From assembly GCA_003344405.1 (NCBI GenBank), contig NOWV01000200.1:62001-126000 (forward strand): 64,000 bases of DNA. Reading direction: 5' to 3'. Shown piece by piece: positions 23,602-38,036 of the stretch. The notes beneath the pieces are model-generated. The model did not search any database. It had not been told where the DNA came from and saw nothing but the letters and a program-made list of their open reading frames with translations. The DNA comes from Trichoplax sp. H2. Taxonomy: Eukaryota > Placozoa > Uniplacotomia > Trichoplacea. Positions within the stretch are counted from its first letter, which is position 1. Each line of letters opens with the position of its first letter. The translations under genes and the position numbers were made by a program.

Positions 23602-26600
23602 GAATTAACTGGTGCAAAGGTTTACTCAGCTTTATAGCATCAATTCCTTCCCAGGATAATAGTGGTAGCATCAATTTCACGATATTAATCTTCAAGAATA
23701 AATTAGGGAAAGGTGATGATTCCAAGGATAGTAAACTTTGCAGTAGTATAGCTTTAAAGTAGTAATACTTGGATAGATTTCTTTATTTTCCCAACTGGTG
23801 ACTTTCTACACGATTTAGCTTTGTATGGTGGTAGTAGCTTGGTAGGGCTACAGTAATCACTATAAAGGCATTAATTAATGAAGCATTTAATTTTTCGATT
23901 TACTCACGCAGCGTTGATTTCAAGAATGAAATCTAGCAAGTAAAATATTTCGACAGCATTTAGTTTATCGATTTAAGCGCTTAAATTACTTATCCTAATA
24001 TTCCTGTGTTGATTTCAAGTCAACTTTTTATTATATAATAATACTGAATTAGTGAAGTTAAGTATTTGAAGTCCAAAATGTTCACTATCGATCTCAGTCC
24101 GATATAACCAGAATGGACTCAAGCCATTGCAGCTATCAAAGAAAGCCTACCTTAAGTTTAAATTACTAATCCTGATAAGCATGTATTGGATAGAGTCAAT
24201 TTTCTAGTATCTAGGAATACTAAATTGGTGAGATGTGGTATTTTAAATTTAAATGTTAACTAGCGATCCTAGTCTGATATTACCAGAATGCACTATTGTC
24301 ACCAAAGTTAGGAAACAAAGCCTGGAAATATGTTACGCCAATAGTAACTATGGAACGTACGGAATCAGTTTTGTTTGCTTCTATACAAATATAATCATCG
24401 AATGCATACTAAAGTAATGTGGTTATATGATTAATCTAGTGTCAAAAGTAGACCATCACAGATTGAAATTCGTTTGCAAGTGTGCCCACAGAGACTGCTT
24501 CGATTTCTGGCTTCGTTTACTTTATAGGTGGCATAAACGATCCTACTGGGAATATAGAAGAATTAGCATAACACAAGATACCGCTTCCGCATTGCATACT
24601 AACTCTTCAAACATTGGCATTTGGTCATAGACTATTATTATCGATGCTTTAGTCATGAAGCATATCTATTAGCTATTTCTATCTCTAATTTTCGAATCCG
24701 TTTCTCAGAATCGGATAAAATATGGTGGAATAGTTTGCTATATTTATTCTCATCGTCATCGATGATTGCACAAGCAAATTTTTAACATGCTGATCTATAT
24801 GTCAATTTCGCATCCATTTTAATATACAGTACGAGCATATAGAGCTGTATGCAGAGATTTAAATGAATCCTTACAAGATTTCAAGCTTGTCGTGATTTCA
24901 GTTAAATACAGTAGTTATGTGGTGGGAAATACCGTAATAAGGTTAAGAAACCATACACTATAAACTTACGTAGTTCATAATGAAATTATAGCAACGTTAC
25001 AATTCTAAATCACTTTTTTTTTCGCTAAAAAACAGTCATCAAAAAATATGCCTATGTCAGCAGCTTTTGTTGGTACGTCTACATTTCTTAATTCTATCAT
25101 TTCTGACAGGCTATAACCTGGTGCTAGAATTGCCAAATGCTTGCCAGACTATAGAAAGTAGTCGATTTTCTAGAAAGTTTGATAAACTATTATTATATTA
25201 TATCCTATTGCATTCAGAAAGCATCCGTGGGTGGTCCTCCTTTCCTAAATAATAGCACCCAAGACCCACCTCCTACTTTAATTAAATATAAGTGTTTACT
25301 TTGACAACATCATCTCTAAACCGTCAATATCATAACGCAGTTTGGCTTTAGCTTTTACATGCGGCAGAATTACAAGAATTAATAAACACTATCAGCGCTA
25401 CCTAGAAATAATAGCTTCGATTTAGCAAAATTGTTCATCTAACACGACATAATACTTTACTGTTACAAAGACTCTTAAATATAGACTCGATTATAATCCT
25501 AAAAGGGAAAAAATTTTAGTGTGATTATCACCAGTAGAATAGAAAGTAAGGGCACCGGGTAAACAAAAATCATTCTTTCTGAATTTAACATATGCCATTA
25601 TCACTAATTAACGGTTCGTTTTAGCATCATCTTTAACTACAAAAACACCCTCTGTTATAATCTACCATGATCATAGGTAATTTCCATATTAAAAATATAG
25701 CTACTTAGCTAGTTCTAAGTTGGAGGCTACTAAATGTCTCTAATCACTATGTATTTAATGAAACTACCTTAGCCAGATAAATACTGAAGAACCGCTCTAC
25801 ACTAGGTCAAAAATCTTTTAATTACAATAAAACAACTTTTACTTCATCTTCTATAACAGTGTCCTAACTTATAGCCAATAAAATGATGCCATGCAATCAG
25901 ATCGATCACAATAATAACTTTTTTTTCCCGACGTTGATATAAATTGAATAAAACTTTGCCTGCGGACTCAGAAAAATCATTGAGGAAAACTATTGTCACC
26001 AACATTGCTAAGATGTAAGCCTACTACTCAAGAAATAGATTGCTAATAAAGCGATAGTTCCAATACTTTAATTTATTGTAATAATGATATAATTTAGCTA
26101 TCCGATTTTAAATCTACGATTTCTAATCACATATTATGAGTCAAAATCTCAAATCAAAGTCATAATATGTGTTCTTATAATAGTATAAATTTACAGACGT
26201 TAAAGAAGTGAAGTAAAGGATAGCTTGTACACAGATATTGTACTTCTTAAGGTTCAATCGTCATCATAGTATCCTATCTTTAATCAAGCAATTGAGCATG
26301 TAATCTATTCCGCTGCAAATTTCACTTATGAAATAGATAAAATTTTGAATTACATTCCGTTAATTAACTGGAGTTAAAGATGTTAATAAGGTAGATTTAA
26401 ATATCAAATAGAAAATATTACAGAGATGACTTGAAAAATAGGCTAATACGCGTATAGTACACGAAATGGCCAACGAAATAGCTTTATCTAACTACAATTA
26501 GAAGTAAAAAATAATTAAAAGCTATAGCAATCTCATTGTCAATAACCCACGTTTGTATATGGTAGCTACTCTAGTCTTCTATAACTATGTTGTAAGCCAT

Positions 26601-26689
26601 TCAATTATCAAAACTTCGGAAAACATTCATTTTTTGATGATAGATAGCCAAATAAAAGCTTATGATGATTATTGCCTACTGGATACGTA
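23602..26689. other. Intergenic between gene B start and gene C end
   Basis: Holds the promoter side of gene B and the 3' flank of gene C. No further exon of the family was recognised; the small plus-strand frames (24427-24630, 25067-25252) show no domain. A two-copy tandem repeat is listed separately. Confidence 0.45.
23980..24335. repeat. Two-copy tandem repeat, about 176-base unit
   Basis: Two diverged direct copies starting near 23982 and 24158. Shared in order: TTAAATTACT-ATCCT-ATA, AATACT-AATT-GTGA, GTTCACTATCGATC / GTTAACTAGCGATCC, AGTC-GATAT-ACCAGAATG and AAAGCCT. Confidence 0.65.
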
Positions 26690-29600
26690 TTATATATGGA
26701 TAATGTATTCTGGATAAGCAGAGTTATCATTAGAAATTACAAATACAGAAGGATTAGTAACGTCATTAACAACAGAATGAATTCGATCTCCTTTGCTTCC
26801 AGGAATGCTAGATAAGTTTGGTTGGTTGCTACTAGCTGCAGCACCATATATTCCTGTTAGAACACGTGCTAAGATAAGACTGCTACCATATTGTAATGAC
26901 ATTCTCGCATCTGTAGCAAAATATGTGCCAGTACCAAGTGCTGAACCTGCAAAATAAATAAAATAAGAGAGTTGTACCAAGAAATAAATTTGATAATTGT
27001 AATGCTAACGATGAATTCTCTTACCCTACTCTTACTTGTAATATTATTTTATAATTACAAATTATACTTTAACTTGACTATAGTGTGTCATTATATATGT
27101 TATATATTCAAAAATAAATCTTCGTATTTAAACAGATTTCATATAAATATACTAATGATGGATTGTTTTACTCCACTCTAAGTTCTAATATAGTATTATA
27201 GTTACAGATTGTGCTTAATTTAGCAATAATATGCAACTCGGCACACTTTTATGCATGCTTTAACTAACCTGCAGATTTTCCAGAGAAATCCCGATCGAAA
27301 CCATTTTTACCTATACTTGGTAAGTTTATTCCTTTAGTGCCATGAAATAAGCGTCTTTCAACCTGAGCTTCTGGCTTATACTTCTTAACTGCTCTAGCTA
27401 CATCAGCTTTCATTAAATGGTATCGCCTATATAAATTCCAATTTTGAATTCGTTGCAACTTCCTAATGGTAACCCCATTTAATCCTTGAATATTAGCTAT
27501 TTCAGCTATTTCTTGTTGATTCTTGACATTCAATATACGAAAATGTCCATTTCTAATTTGATCCTGCTTTTCATATTCCCAATTCTTAGGTATGGCGATA
27601 TCTTTTGTAAGATTATCAAACAAAATAATTTGTTTTCAATTCAGCTACTTATCAGGAATGAAATTACTGCTAGTCTATAAAGAAACAGTTTTATTTTATA
27701 GCATAAATTTCTAATTTCTGTAAAATATCAGATTCACAGTTTTCTACACAGATTTTTAGTTATGACTGACCCGGATTACTATTTTGGACCGTAAGGGATA
27801 GCTTATTAAAATTAATGCTATTTTGTAGTAGTAATACATATAATTTACCCGATGAAAATCTTTGAAAGGGCCTTGCAATTCCGTCAGAGAGCCAGTTCTT
27901 AAAGCTTTGGTAATGCATGGCTCTATCTTCCCGCAATCTTTGAACTTCATAGCGAGTTTTCTCCTCAACAAGGATTTTACTTAACTCGTGTATACTTGAA
28001 AGAGAGTCGAAAATGTCATCTTCCAATCCATGTATATCTACAATTGTACCTTGATTTTGACGTGTTAAAATAATATTATACTCATCCCAAAACTGTAATG
28101 CAATTTTATACCAATAATTTTGGTCAATAGTGGCGAAATAAGCTTCATTATTCATCCTCTGAGATGTCCAAAGACTTGCAGATTCTTCAATTCTCGACCT
28201 AGCTTTAGCAATTGTACTTTCATCTCGAGCGACGAAAACTAATTTTATACCCAATTTTTTCGTGGGTACATTTTTAATCAATTGCCATCCAAAGTGCAAT
28301 AAGTCAGCGTTTATAACAAAGTTCTGCTCCATCCAAGTTGCAATTTCCAAAGCTCGGTCTTTGTAACCAATAACGAAATCAATCGAACTTATCTTAATTG
28401 AATCGTTAAGAGCATGAAGCATGAATACTTCTATGGCTTTTATTAAGTCGTAGACATGGCCAAAATTTAATTCAACACTTAATAACGGAATAGCTACAGA
28501 TTTATCTTCGTAGGCATTAATATAAGCTAAAACCGTGCTAAGCCCAGCGAAGCAACCAAAAGGACAAATCTGGTACACATTATGACCCGATTCCTTGCTT
28601 GAGAGAAGTTGCAGAGTTTTCATACTATGTTCATCATCTTTACTTTGCATAATATCAGATGTTATAGTGCTATGATCGGAGCATAAGGCTGTCGTATCTA
28701 AGATAGCAGCGGTGGTTGCATCGCAAGTAGTACCATGATAAACATTAATGTAAAAGGGTGTTTCAGTAGTTTCGTACATAGCTGAAAACAGGTGGCTATA
28801 ATTTTTACAATTTGCATTCTTATCATTTGTTGATTTGTTCACAGATGCAGTTAATTGGCTTGAATTCTTCACCTGATTTATTGAGGTTATGCTAGCTTTC
28901 AAGGCTTGACTAAAAGCTGTATAGCTTTCAATGTCAGTAGGATGAATAATAAAATTGATTTCTTTTAAGCTTCCAACTTGTTTTTGAGCAAATTCAAAGG
29001 ATTTCTTTAACATCTCTGCCGCAATGTCATTAATATTTAATTCGGCTTGACTAGCTCCAATAATTGGTATTGATATCGAATTCATATATTCTGTATTAGC
29101 TTTAATTAGGCAATCGCTAATACGATCACTAAGCCACTAAATAAGAGCAATTAGAAACATGTGATTGAGCGATAGCTTCAGCTTGCATTGTCGAATAATA
29201 TAACATTTATTTACTTGTTACTACCTGATGCTAGTTATAATTTGCAGCAACAACTTACAAATAAAAAAACAACATCAATGTTTTTCGGTACTAACCTTCA
29301 AGGACCTATCAGAAGATAAGAATGGAATATGATACACCTTCTTGCAACCAAAGTAGACTCCATTTGTACAACCAATAGTGTCGCTTTGTAAAGTTTGTAA
29401 CTTCAAAATACATTCAGATAAATAAGGGGTTCCACCGACCTGGATTAATGCAACTGCAATTCTACCGTAGGCGTAATTCCCGTGCAGCACAGAGTTAACG
29501 ATAACATCCGCCTATAATTAATGAATGAATGAAGAATAAAATTTAGCATTTCAGTTTCCTAATCAATTCATAATTTGGTCATTATCAGCAGTAGCGACTA

Positions 29601-32600
29601 AAGTATTAGTATAGGACAAGAGTAGACAGATATCTTACAGCTGCTCCTTCTCGTTCAATAGTGCCTTTCACCAATTTAATAGTAATGCTCTTGATTTCAA
29701 CTTCATTATCGTTATTATACGAAAATGGCGTAGGCTTAACAAGATTGGTCACAGTCTTTACAGGTGTTTCGTTTATGGTCTGTGGCTGAAGTGATCTATA
29801 AATATCCATGGCTGATCTACGCATCTTTATCTGATTAAGTTTAGTATTGCTAACGCCCATGGGAATAAGAAGGTAGAAAAGAAAATTAGAGATTCTGCTG
29901 ATAGTCTAGAAATTTTGGCCAAGTAATCAATTTTCATAGCAAAAATTATACTGTCATCTTTTATAGCACTTGCATTCTGCGTTATGTGCATACCTCTAAT
30001 TGTTATTATAAGTATCATTATTAGTTATTTGTAATTAATCATTTACTATTGTACTGTATTATAGTGTTCAAATGTTACTTATTACGTTGCATGTATCATA
30101 CCTTGTTTTTCTGGTTATTTTTAAATCGTGAACTTATGTAATTTCTGTACTACACTACATGTTATCCTCTTTTAAATAATATTGTCTCAATCTCCTTTAA
30201 CATATAGTTATTGACGTATATGAAAATTATAGAAAGAACTATACGCAACTCTATACAGTAGCTTTAGTTTTAAACCAGATCTACACCTGTATTCCGGTTG
30301 TACACCTAAATCGATCTATTTGGTAAATTTATCAATTCGAAATTGTTACTGTATCGCTGCATAGTATTGGCTCTTGCTACTGTCTCAAAATTAGCACTAA
30401 CTTGCAGAATAGGACCTACTGTTCACCGAAAGTACAATTTCACACCAATAGTATGAATGAGATAGTATCATGTAACCGAAACTTTAGTTATAGAAAAGTA
30501 TCGATGAATTTAACATCTCTGCTGCTTTATAACGCTAATCAATGTTAGCAGATATATAGCATCACACATCAGAATATATGAAACAACAACTTCGTTATGA
30601 AATGATGCTAAGAATAGATTCTAACCTTAATTTTCCATCATTATCTGCCACGATAATAAAGCACTGAAGTTCCTTTTGTATTTTGTCCAATTTTGTTTTA
30701 TTTATTTCCGAAATGATAAATCTTCCAACTCTAGAATACTTACTTATCGATTCTTCTCTCTTTACAGCAATACTCTGCATAATATCTTGAATCATCTGTG
30801 AAACAACCGTTTTATACGCTTGGCAACATTTAACAGTAATATTTTTGGTAGTTCCTAAAAGGAATGTGTCACTTTCCAGCTTTTCCTCGACGTTTATTTT
30901 GCAGCTAAACTCGTTTTCCAATTCTTGAATAATATCTTTCATGTGCACTCGAAGGTATTCCGTCATAAGAATTGGATATTTGGGTAAAACAAATTTCTCG
31001 ATTTTATAATCTTCTCCTAGTTTATGAATATCATCTACGATATCATCCACGATGCTACTTGGACCTGTAACCGTTATTGCGTGTCCATTAGTTTGTACTA
31101 TTTATTTCGAACAAGACTTGGCTACATATGGCAATGCCACCTCGAATTTTTGATAGAAATTCGATTTCATTATGTGGTATGAGGAGATTTTCACCGATAA
31201 TGGTTGTTGACTTAGTACAAAAAATGTTTTTCAAAATTGCAATCACTTGATCATGTAGTTCTGTGGTCCTTGCTAAAATGGAAAGAGAATCTCTTTTGCA
31301 GAAGATTCCAGCTTCCAATCCGTAATCTCGTAATTTTTTATTCGTAAGAGTTCTCATTTCAGCCTGTTGAGTTAGAAAACTACCTATTTTAACCGGTAAT
31401 TTGTCCGTACTTTCTACAATAACCATGTACGCAAGCAACTTTTTCATTACATAACTTTGTGAGCCATCAATCATATGTGCAATGACCCGGTATCCATGAT
31501 CATCATTTGTAAACGTAAAAGAAACGTTATAGCCTTCATTTTTAATTTTCTGTTCTAGATTAGCTTGTTGAATAAGGAAACAAACATTCGCAGGTAAATC
31601 ATATTCTTGCTGAACTGTAGCATTAAAAAAGATACCCGCACATTAGAAGGTTGAATAGTGAGTTATACTTACAATATACTCGTATAAATTCAATTCTATT
31701 TATTATTCATCAAGATCATTTACATGATTGCAAAATAATTAAAATTACGCTTATATAAATAATAGCACATATTTTCTTTTGAGCAACAAACGTATTTTAG
31801 CTATTCCTACCTATTTTTTTTCCAGCATTTCCTTGACTAGCTCTACTAGGGTTGTCCATTTCTGTACTATTTTCTACCGTTTTTTCGATTTTATAGCTAG
31901 CATCGATGTTTCCATTACCTTGATTTTTATTTATTAAATGAGTTTGCTTATCTTGTCCAGCGCAAGTCGTGCTTTCTAGTTGATTGACAGAGGAATCTTT
32001 TCTTTGTCCACTTACTAGCACAGCTTGCTGGGGCAACAATCTGCTACTGCCACTATCCTGATCTTGAATAAGATTTTGAAGTCGATCAACCTCATCCTTC
32101 AAGAGCTTTGAGTAATCAGAATCATCAAATTTCAGAACAATCCGATGATTAGAACAGATTTCAAAGTTATCCAAGCACAAAAAAGCGATAATAGCATCAG
32201 ATTGTTCAAGATAGGTTACGCGCCTAATAGAAAAGTAGAAACACTAAGTATGTATAGCATAATATATCTTGCTTGAAATAATATATGTTTATTTCATCAT
32301 AATTATAAACATGCCATTGCTCAAAAATGATATATTATGGTATATAGAAATTATCGTGAACTAGAGACTAAATGATTTATAAGCAATTCAATTAAAGATG
32401 CAAATCTAGAAATCAAATGATTAATAAGGTCAAAAAATTAAGACATCAAGGTTTCATCAGACTAACTATAAGAAATCCCAAAGTACTTAAAAGCATACTA
32501 ATTAACTTGTCTTAATACTTTATAATGACTACGGTAAGATGCTATCTCCAACTAAAATCATAATTAGTTTATTTCCAAACAATAGAAATTATTTTGGTAG

Positions 32601-34065
32601 TTATAAGAGCGACTTATAAATACGTATATTACTAGTCCATTTAAATAGACTCATTTATTACGCTTTCTTGGATTCCATCATCTCCATGCAAGTAACTAAG
32701 CCACTTTGATTGACCAAGTGGAAGAGCTCAATCTGCGGATGAGTTGGATAGAGATCAAGACGATATCAACAAAAAAAATATTTCAAATTTTGTAATACTT
32801 TATTAACTAATAATATGATTTGAGATAGATCACTACGATGGACTTTATCAACCTTATGCAATGGTGCAGGAAGATCAGATATTATGATAGCAGTTTTAAT
32901 GGGTTTCAATGAAATACTGTTTATATTCTTCATAGCTTGTATCTTTCTAAATAGTAAATCAGTAAAATTACAACTTTAGTGGTAAATTTCCTATAAAGAA
33001 GACGTTTAACATGATATAAATCAGGAAATTGCCCTAACCTAACTTCGACTATGGCGTTGTAAAAGCAGGGGCAACCACCTTTATATGATGAAGATAAAAG
33101 GTTTAGCTGGCTATTATTTAATTTTTGCAACCTTTGTTTTTCTATTTCTTCAGGCCAAAATAATCTTAATCCTAGGCCATTATTTCCAGGTCCTAAACTT
33201 TTAAAAGCAGCCATCAAGTTAACAGCGGCCGCTTGCGTTGGTATACTCAATTCCCTAAATGTCGATTACGAACAAATGAATAGTCAATAACTCATGTTAC
33301 CGGTTAATATAGAAATCCCTTACATCATTAAACAGATACAGCTATAATATTTGATATTATAGGATTTAAAATGGTTTTGGATTTAGTTAGATTTTAATAT
33401 TGAGGAATTGAAACTACGTCTTCATATGTACGCAATATTTCTTTGTATAAGCTACGAGATAGATATAGCTTAAATGCTTTGGATGTCATTTTTTAGCAAT
33501 GTCGTAGCGAATTTCCATTTTTCTTACGTACGCAAAATTCCAGTTGCTCATTCTGCTACATGTATATCTGGTCAGGCTAACGGAAGCATTACTATTTACT
33601 TCACGAACTTTCTTTAGAAACGCCTAAGAAACATAATGAGCAGTGCTTATTAACGAAAATCAGAAAATTATTATCAGCACTTACTATATTATAGGCCTAA
33701 CTAGAACTTTTAAAATACACCATACAGAATATGTAATTGTAAAGTAACTATGTATTGTAAGTGTAGGCTATTAGTCATGTTTAATACGATGTGCGGTAGT
33801 ATCGTTTCTATATTTATCTTGCGACATATTTAGTAGCCCATACTAACAGATTTTAATTGTTGACTCTATGCTAGAGTATGCAGCTGCGAAGGCTGCGGAG
33901 AGTATAAAAGCAAGCGGCATTAGATTATCTGGTTGTTCGTTCTAAAAGTCTTTCAGTAGTTGCATTCAATCAGTTCAATATATTCTGCTATGTATTAAAG
34001 CATAATATAATACCTCTCTGACATGGTCTTCTATTCCATAGGCGTACAAAACATACGAATTTGGA
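26690..34065 (-). CDS. Gene C: RRM-KH-macro-PARP14-like protein with KH-exon frameshift and no WWE
   Basis: Exons: 34014-34065, 33532-33623, 33039-33254, 32853-32916, 32662-32732, 31811-32223, 30626-31614, 29639-29849, 29296-29511, 27849-29136, 27269-27601, 26690-26946; the first exon with the ATG is not located. RRM1: YVLYAYGIEDHV; RRM2: TAIIISDLPAPLHK plus IELFHLVNQSGLV. The KH exon is 989 bases, one more than the phase allows: the frame breaks near 31085-31110 (VLFEINS, then NGHAITVTGP). It then reads through a degenerate macro domain 1 (IPIIGASQAEL instead of GxGxxG), a macro-like domain 2 (INVYHGTTCDATTAAILDTT) and a KH-like module (DIHGLEDDIF). The WWE found in D and B is missing; that exon is 132 bases shorter than in D. 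The PARP domain keeps LFHGT (His), GTGTYFA (Tyr) and YPEYII, the mono-ADP-ribosyltransferase pattern. Function hinges on the frameshift: if it is real, only an RRM-KH fragment is made from the main frame. Confidence 0.72.
33735..34000 (+). mobile_element. LTR-like fragment, copy 1 (inside gene C intron, antisense)
   Basis: Matches 62684-63115: ATTGTAA-TGTAG, TAGTCATGTTTAATA, GACTCTATGCTAGAGTA, GCTGCGAA-GCTGCG, then AGTATAAAAGCA (TATA-box-like, 33901-33912) and GTTCGTTCTA-AAGTCTTT. A TATA-like box in a dispersed AT-rich repeat suggests the U3-R part of an LTR. No ends, target-site duplication or coding region seen. Confidence 0.45.
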
Positions 34066-37000
34066 CTAAGGTATACAAAAATCATACATTTGCTTAAAGA
34101 TGTAAAATTGTTTAATCTACTTTACAATTCAATTGTAAAGTCTTGAAAAGATAGCGTGCAAAAAAGTTTATTTTAAAATATAATTTTGTCTTCTACAGAT
34201 TTACTGTGGTAGTGACAATTTCTTTATATCTGTAAGCATTACTAACTATAGCTAGTTGTAACTTGTAGTAATCACGCCGACGGAGTTGATACGCTATTTT
34301 CTCTTCTATTAGCTATAACACTGGATATTAATTATATTAATACAAATAAACCTTATCAGGAAGGTGATTGTAATATGAGGATAAAATGACGTATAGGTGA
34401 AAGAAAACTGCTTAGAAATTTATCTTAAAAATAAAATCATTCAGCTATTACGTTTCTGATTCATAAATATATAAATAATTGAAAACCTAAGCTATCAAAC
34501 TATTTGATGCATGAAAATGGATAAAATTTGTAAAATATTAATAACTAAATTTAAGACCTGCAATGCAATAAGTCGTTAAGTAGCCTAATTTGGTCCGATA
34601 TTTGCAATCAAGTAGGTACTATAGTAACCTTACCTGGACGAAGACATATTTCGTAGTAAACAGTGGAGCTAAAATTTAAAAATGTAATTCCTAAAAATTT
34701 CAATTTAAGTTTTACAAATTATACATGCTAGTGAAAAGCACCATTAAGTTTGACAAATCGAACTTCTAGAGTTAATAAACTCTGTCAATGATCAATCTCT
34801 GAAAAATGTTCGCTTACCGAAGTAACAATAATTACTGTATATTGTAGAACTATTACTAACAATTTCGGAGTAAAATCTTGTTTAAGTCTAACAGATAGAA
34901 AGAAACATACATTCGAAACGTGATGCAACAAATACAACTGGTACACTTTTAACTTTCCGTAATAATCCAAAACTGTGCATAGTTAAAACAACAAAAACTG
35001 GATTTATTGACTTACACCGATGAGAGAAGAAAGAAATTTACCGACCACGCCTTACCTTTTTGGAATCAGAATTATGCTATTAACTTCAACAATTAATTAA
35101 TTCTTTAATTATAAGCATTCTAGTACTTAGAAAACGACGAATAATGGTCACTTTTTTATTGTGAAAAATTAAAAGTTTCACTGGCGTTTATTGTGCCGAT
35201 TTTAGTTACTTATTAATCATTTCTTACTTCTACCGCGCCCTATTTGATCGCAATTTACCTCTAGATATGTGTAGATTATTGTTTTTACTAGTGAATAATT
35301 TTTATTAATAAGACAAAGTAATTTGTTAATATCTATTAAGTACATATGTTCATAGCCATTGGTAATAACTTGAGTCCAATCTATGTTAAGTTAGCTACTG
35401 CTTCGATGCTAGTTATTGATCGGAGTATTAAAGTTGGGGTGCTTATTGCAGTGCTACACCAAGTGCCTGAGAACATCAAAATTAAAAAAAAAATGTCGCT
35501 ATTCAAAATTTAATTAACGATGGCTACTAGCATTTTAATGAGACACTGACTGCACGAATTAAAATTCGATTCTACAGAACAACGTAATGTGCAGTAAAAT
35601 AATAAGTGTTGAGCAATATAGACTACAGAGAAAGTATTATTGTTGCGCCGTGCTAGTAAAATTTGAATAAAATTTTTGCGAATAATGAATAAGTGATGTA
35701 GAGAAACTACCATGTTGAAATATTAGCCAATAGGATTGTGCCATGCAATTGGACAAACTGTGCTTTTATCATATTCGCTGACGTTGCAGAAAATTGGATA
35801 GAACGCAGACTCGAAAGCTGCCTATCTAGCTACCAAGCTTCGTAATCAACCATCATTTAAAATCAGATATGACATTGACTTGTATTTGAACCAGTAATCA
35901 TTTATAATCCACATATAATCAATAATAGTAAGCTAACATGATACATTAGCTCGTTGTGATGCATATCAAAATTTTTACTCGTCTACATGGGTTCGCGTAT
36001 GTACATCAGTTGTGCAAAATCAACATGAACTGTCTACAAAACATACAATAGAACTGCAAGTGATTTGCTAAGTAATAACTAAGAAAATGAATTTCAACCG
36101 TTAAAGAATTTTTAACACCAATAATTATTTAATTAATTATAGTGAATTCATGCAAAGGCATACTGTATACGTGGTGTGTAGTAGATAAGCATGTATCAAT
36201 GGTTATCATTTGATACTATGCCATATGCACAAAATAAGAATAACGGTGAAACAGTCGACTATTATGTTCTCGAAAGCAATCACATTTACATGGTTACAAA
36301 ATATACATTTTTGGACTTTTAAGAAGATTAAGATTCTATTCTATAATTTCTTCCACCTATGCCTATTGTGTAGGATGGAGAACCGAGGATTTCTGATTCA
36401 TGTATAGTATAATATAAAAAATGATGTTGTAGTGCAGCTCCAAATAAGTACGAAACTAAGATTATGGCATTGCACGAAAATTAATAAATTGTACGCTAGA
36501 TTGTAAGATTACATAAGTGTGTGATTTAGGAAGATGTTTACGGTACGTATTACAGTACTCTATTTTTTAATTAATTCCCAATTAAAATCATGCCAAGGAC
36601 GGAATTAGCTCTTTTGGTAAACTGTAAAGTGTAAATCAATTGCCAAGATTGGCAGAAGCAAACAATCAGAAAAATGAATTTCAGCAGTAAAGCTTCATTC
36701 TTGATATTGTCGTAACATCACCTGTCCTGTAAACTACTGCTTGTTACCTTGTAGTGTACCCACCATAGAATGTGGGGAATCCTAGATATCGTACAATACT
36801 ATTTACGGCTTATTTACATCTTATTTACTGTATTAGATTAAGATCACATGCTACAAATATTCACGTGCATTAGGATATGGTATTAAAGTTATGTTCGTAC
36901 TAGAGCTGATCTGTTGTCGCGGTTCTTACGTCTCGTTAACGTGTGTATGATATCGCGCTTGGCATGTGCTCCCAATAAAGGAGACTAAAGGAAAGCTCAA

Positions 37001-38036
37001 AGTCTCAGATTCTTGATCTCGTTACAGATATCAATGATTAAATATTTAATTGCTATAGATTCATGCAATATGCTCGAAATCCGAATGATAGTGAAACAAT
37101 CACCAATAAAATTCTTTAATGTAATTACTTTTGGACTTGTAAGAGGTTCAAGGTTCTACTTATTCGCTATATTTTGATTTTCTATAATTAAAATTACGCA
37201 AGAATAGAATAAGCTTCTCGTTCATACTTTCATTAAATGGTAAGAAATGCTATAAGATCAAGCCAAAAATCTTTTGTATATTTTATAACACTTTCAATTT
37301 TAGTTAAGAAATAAACAAATTTTGTAAATTGTTAAATCAAGAAATCCTTTCCAGAAGAACATAAAATTCGACAAGTTTCCATTAATTGACGTATAATCGT
37401 GAAAGATGAATGCAGTACCAGAATTTAGAAACGAGTAACTATCGTAACAGCTTGATGTTAATTTTTTCGCTTTAAAAATATCATATAATGTATAATACGT
37501 TAGAGCTTATATCATTTTTTTTAGGTTTCGGTAGGCCAATGGTCACTTTTTCGAGCTATATATCAATCTCCATTCACTTCAATTCAGCAATTTTATTTAT
37601 AGATTGAATAGCATCAAAATAATTTTATAATTTATATACGCATACATAGCACATCTACGACATGACTGTTAGTGTATTTGAGTAATAAGTCAAGGAAATC
37701 CAATATTTAAATGGTAAAATTACTTGCAAATTAAATTCATTACTCTGAAATCTAATGTTGTTAAACAATAATGCTAATACATCAAACGCAATCAAGCGAT
37801 TTGCGTCTATCATGCATTCCTTTATAAACTTGCTTTCTATTACTACCGAAAAGTAATTATATGGTACTTGACATCCAAACTTCTGATATTTACCCAACCA
37901 TAACCAAAATTACTCCTTCGTTGTCTTATTAGATATTTACGCGAGCACATTAAGAGCAAACTGGTTTTTTTGTATATGCTAGTTTAACATCTGATATGCG
38001 GATATTTAATACGGATACACCATCATACGATCAAAC
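34066..38036. other. Intergenic between gene C 5' end and gene D 3' end
   Basis: Should contain the unlocated first exon and promoter of gene C. No family exon was recognised; open frames at 34785-34970, 35510-35713, 36210-36407 and 37655-37897 have no domain signature. A possible solo LTR lies at 36740-37025. Confidence 0.4.
36740..37025 (+). mobile_element. Possible solo LTR
   Basis: A block unusually rich in GC for this window runs from TGTTACCTTGTAGTGTACCC to CTCGTTACA, with a polyadenylation-like AATAAA at 36974-36979 followed by a short GA/CT-rich tail, as in an R-U5 region. The TG...CA ends are compatible with an LTR, but I found no matching target-site duplication and no second copy in the window. 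Confidence 0.3.

Noticed and set aside
36740-37025. Full LTR retrotransposon
   Set aside because: No target-site duplication, no partner LTR and no reverse-transcriptase-like frame nearby; kept only as a weak solo-LTR candidate.
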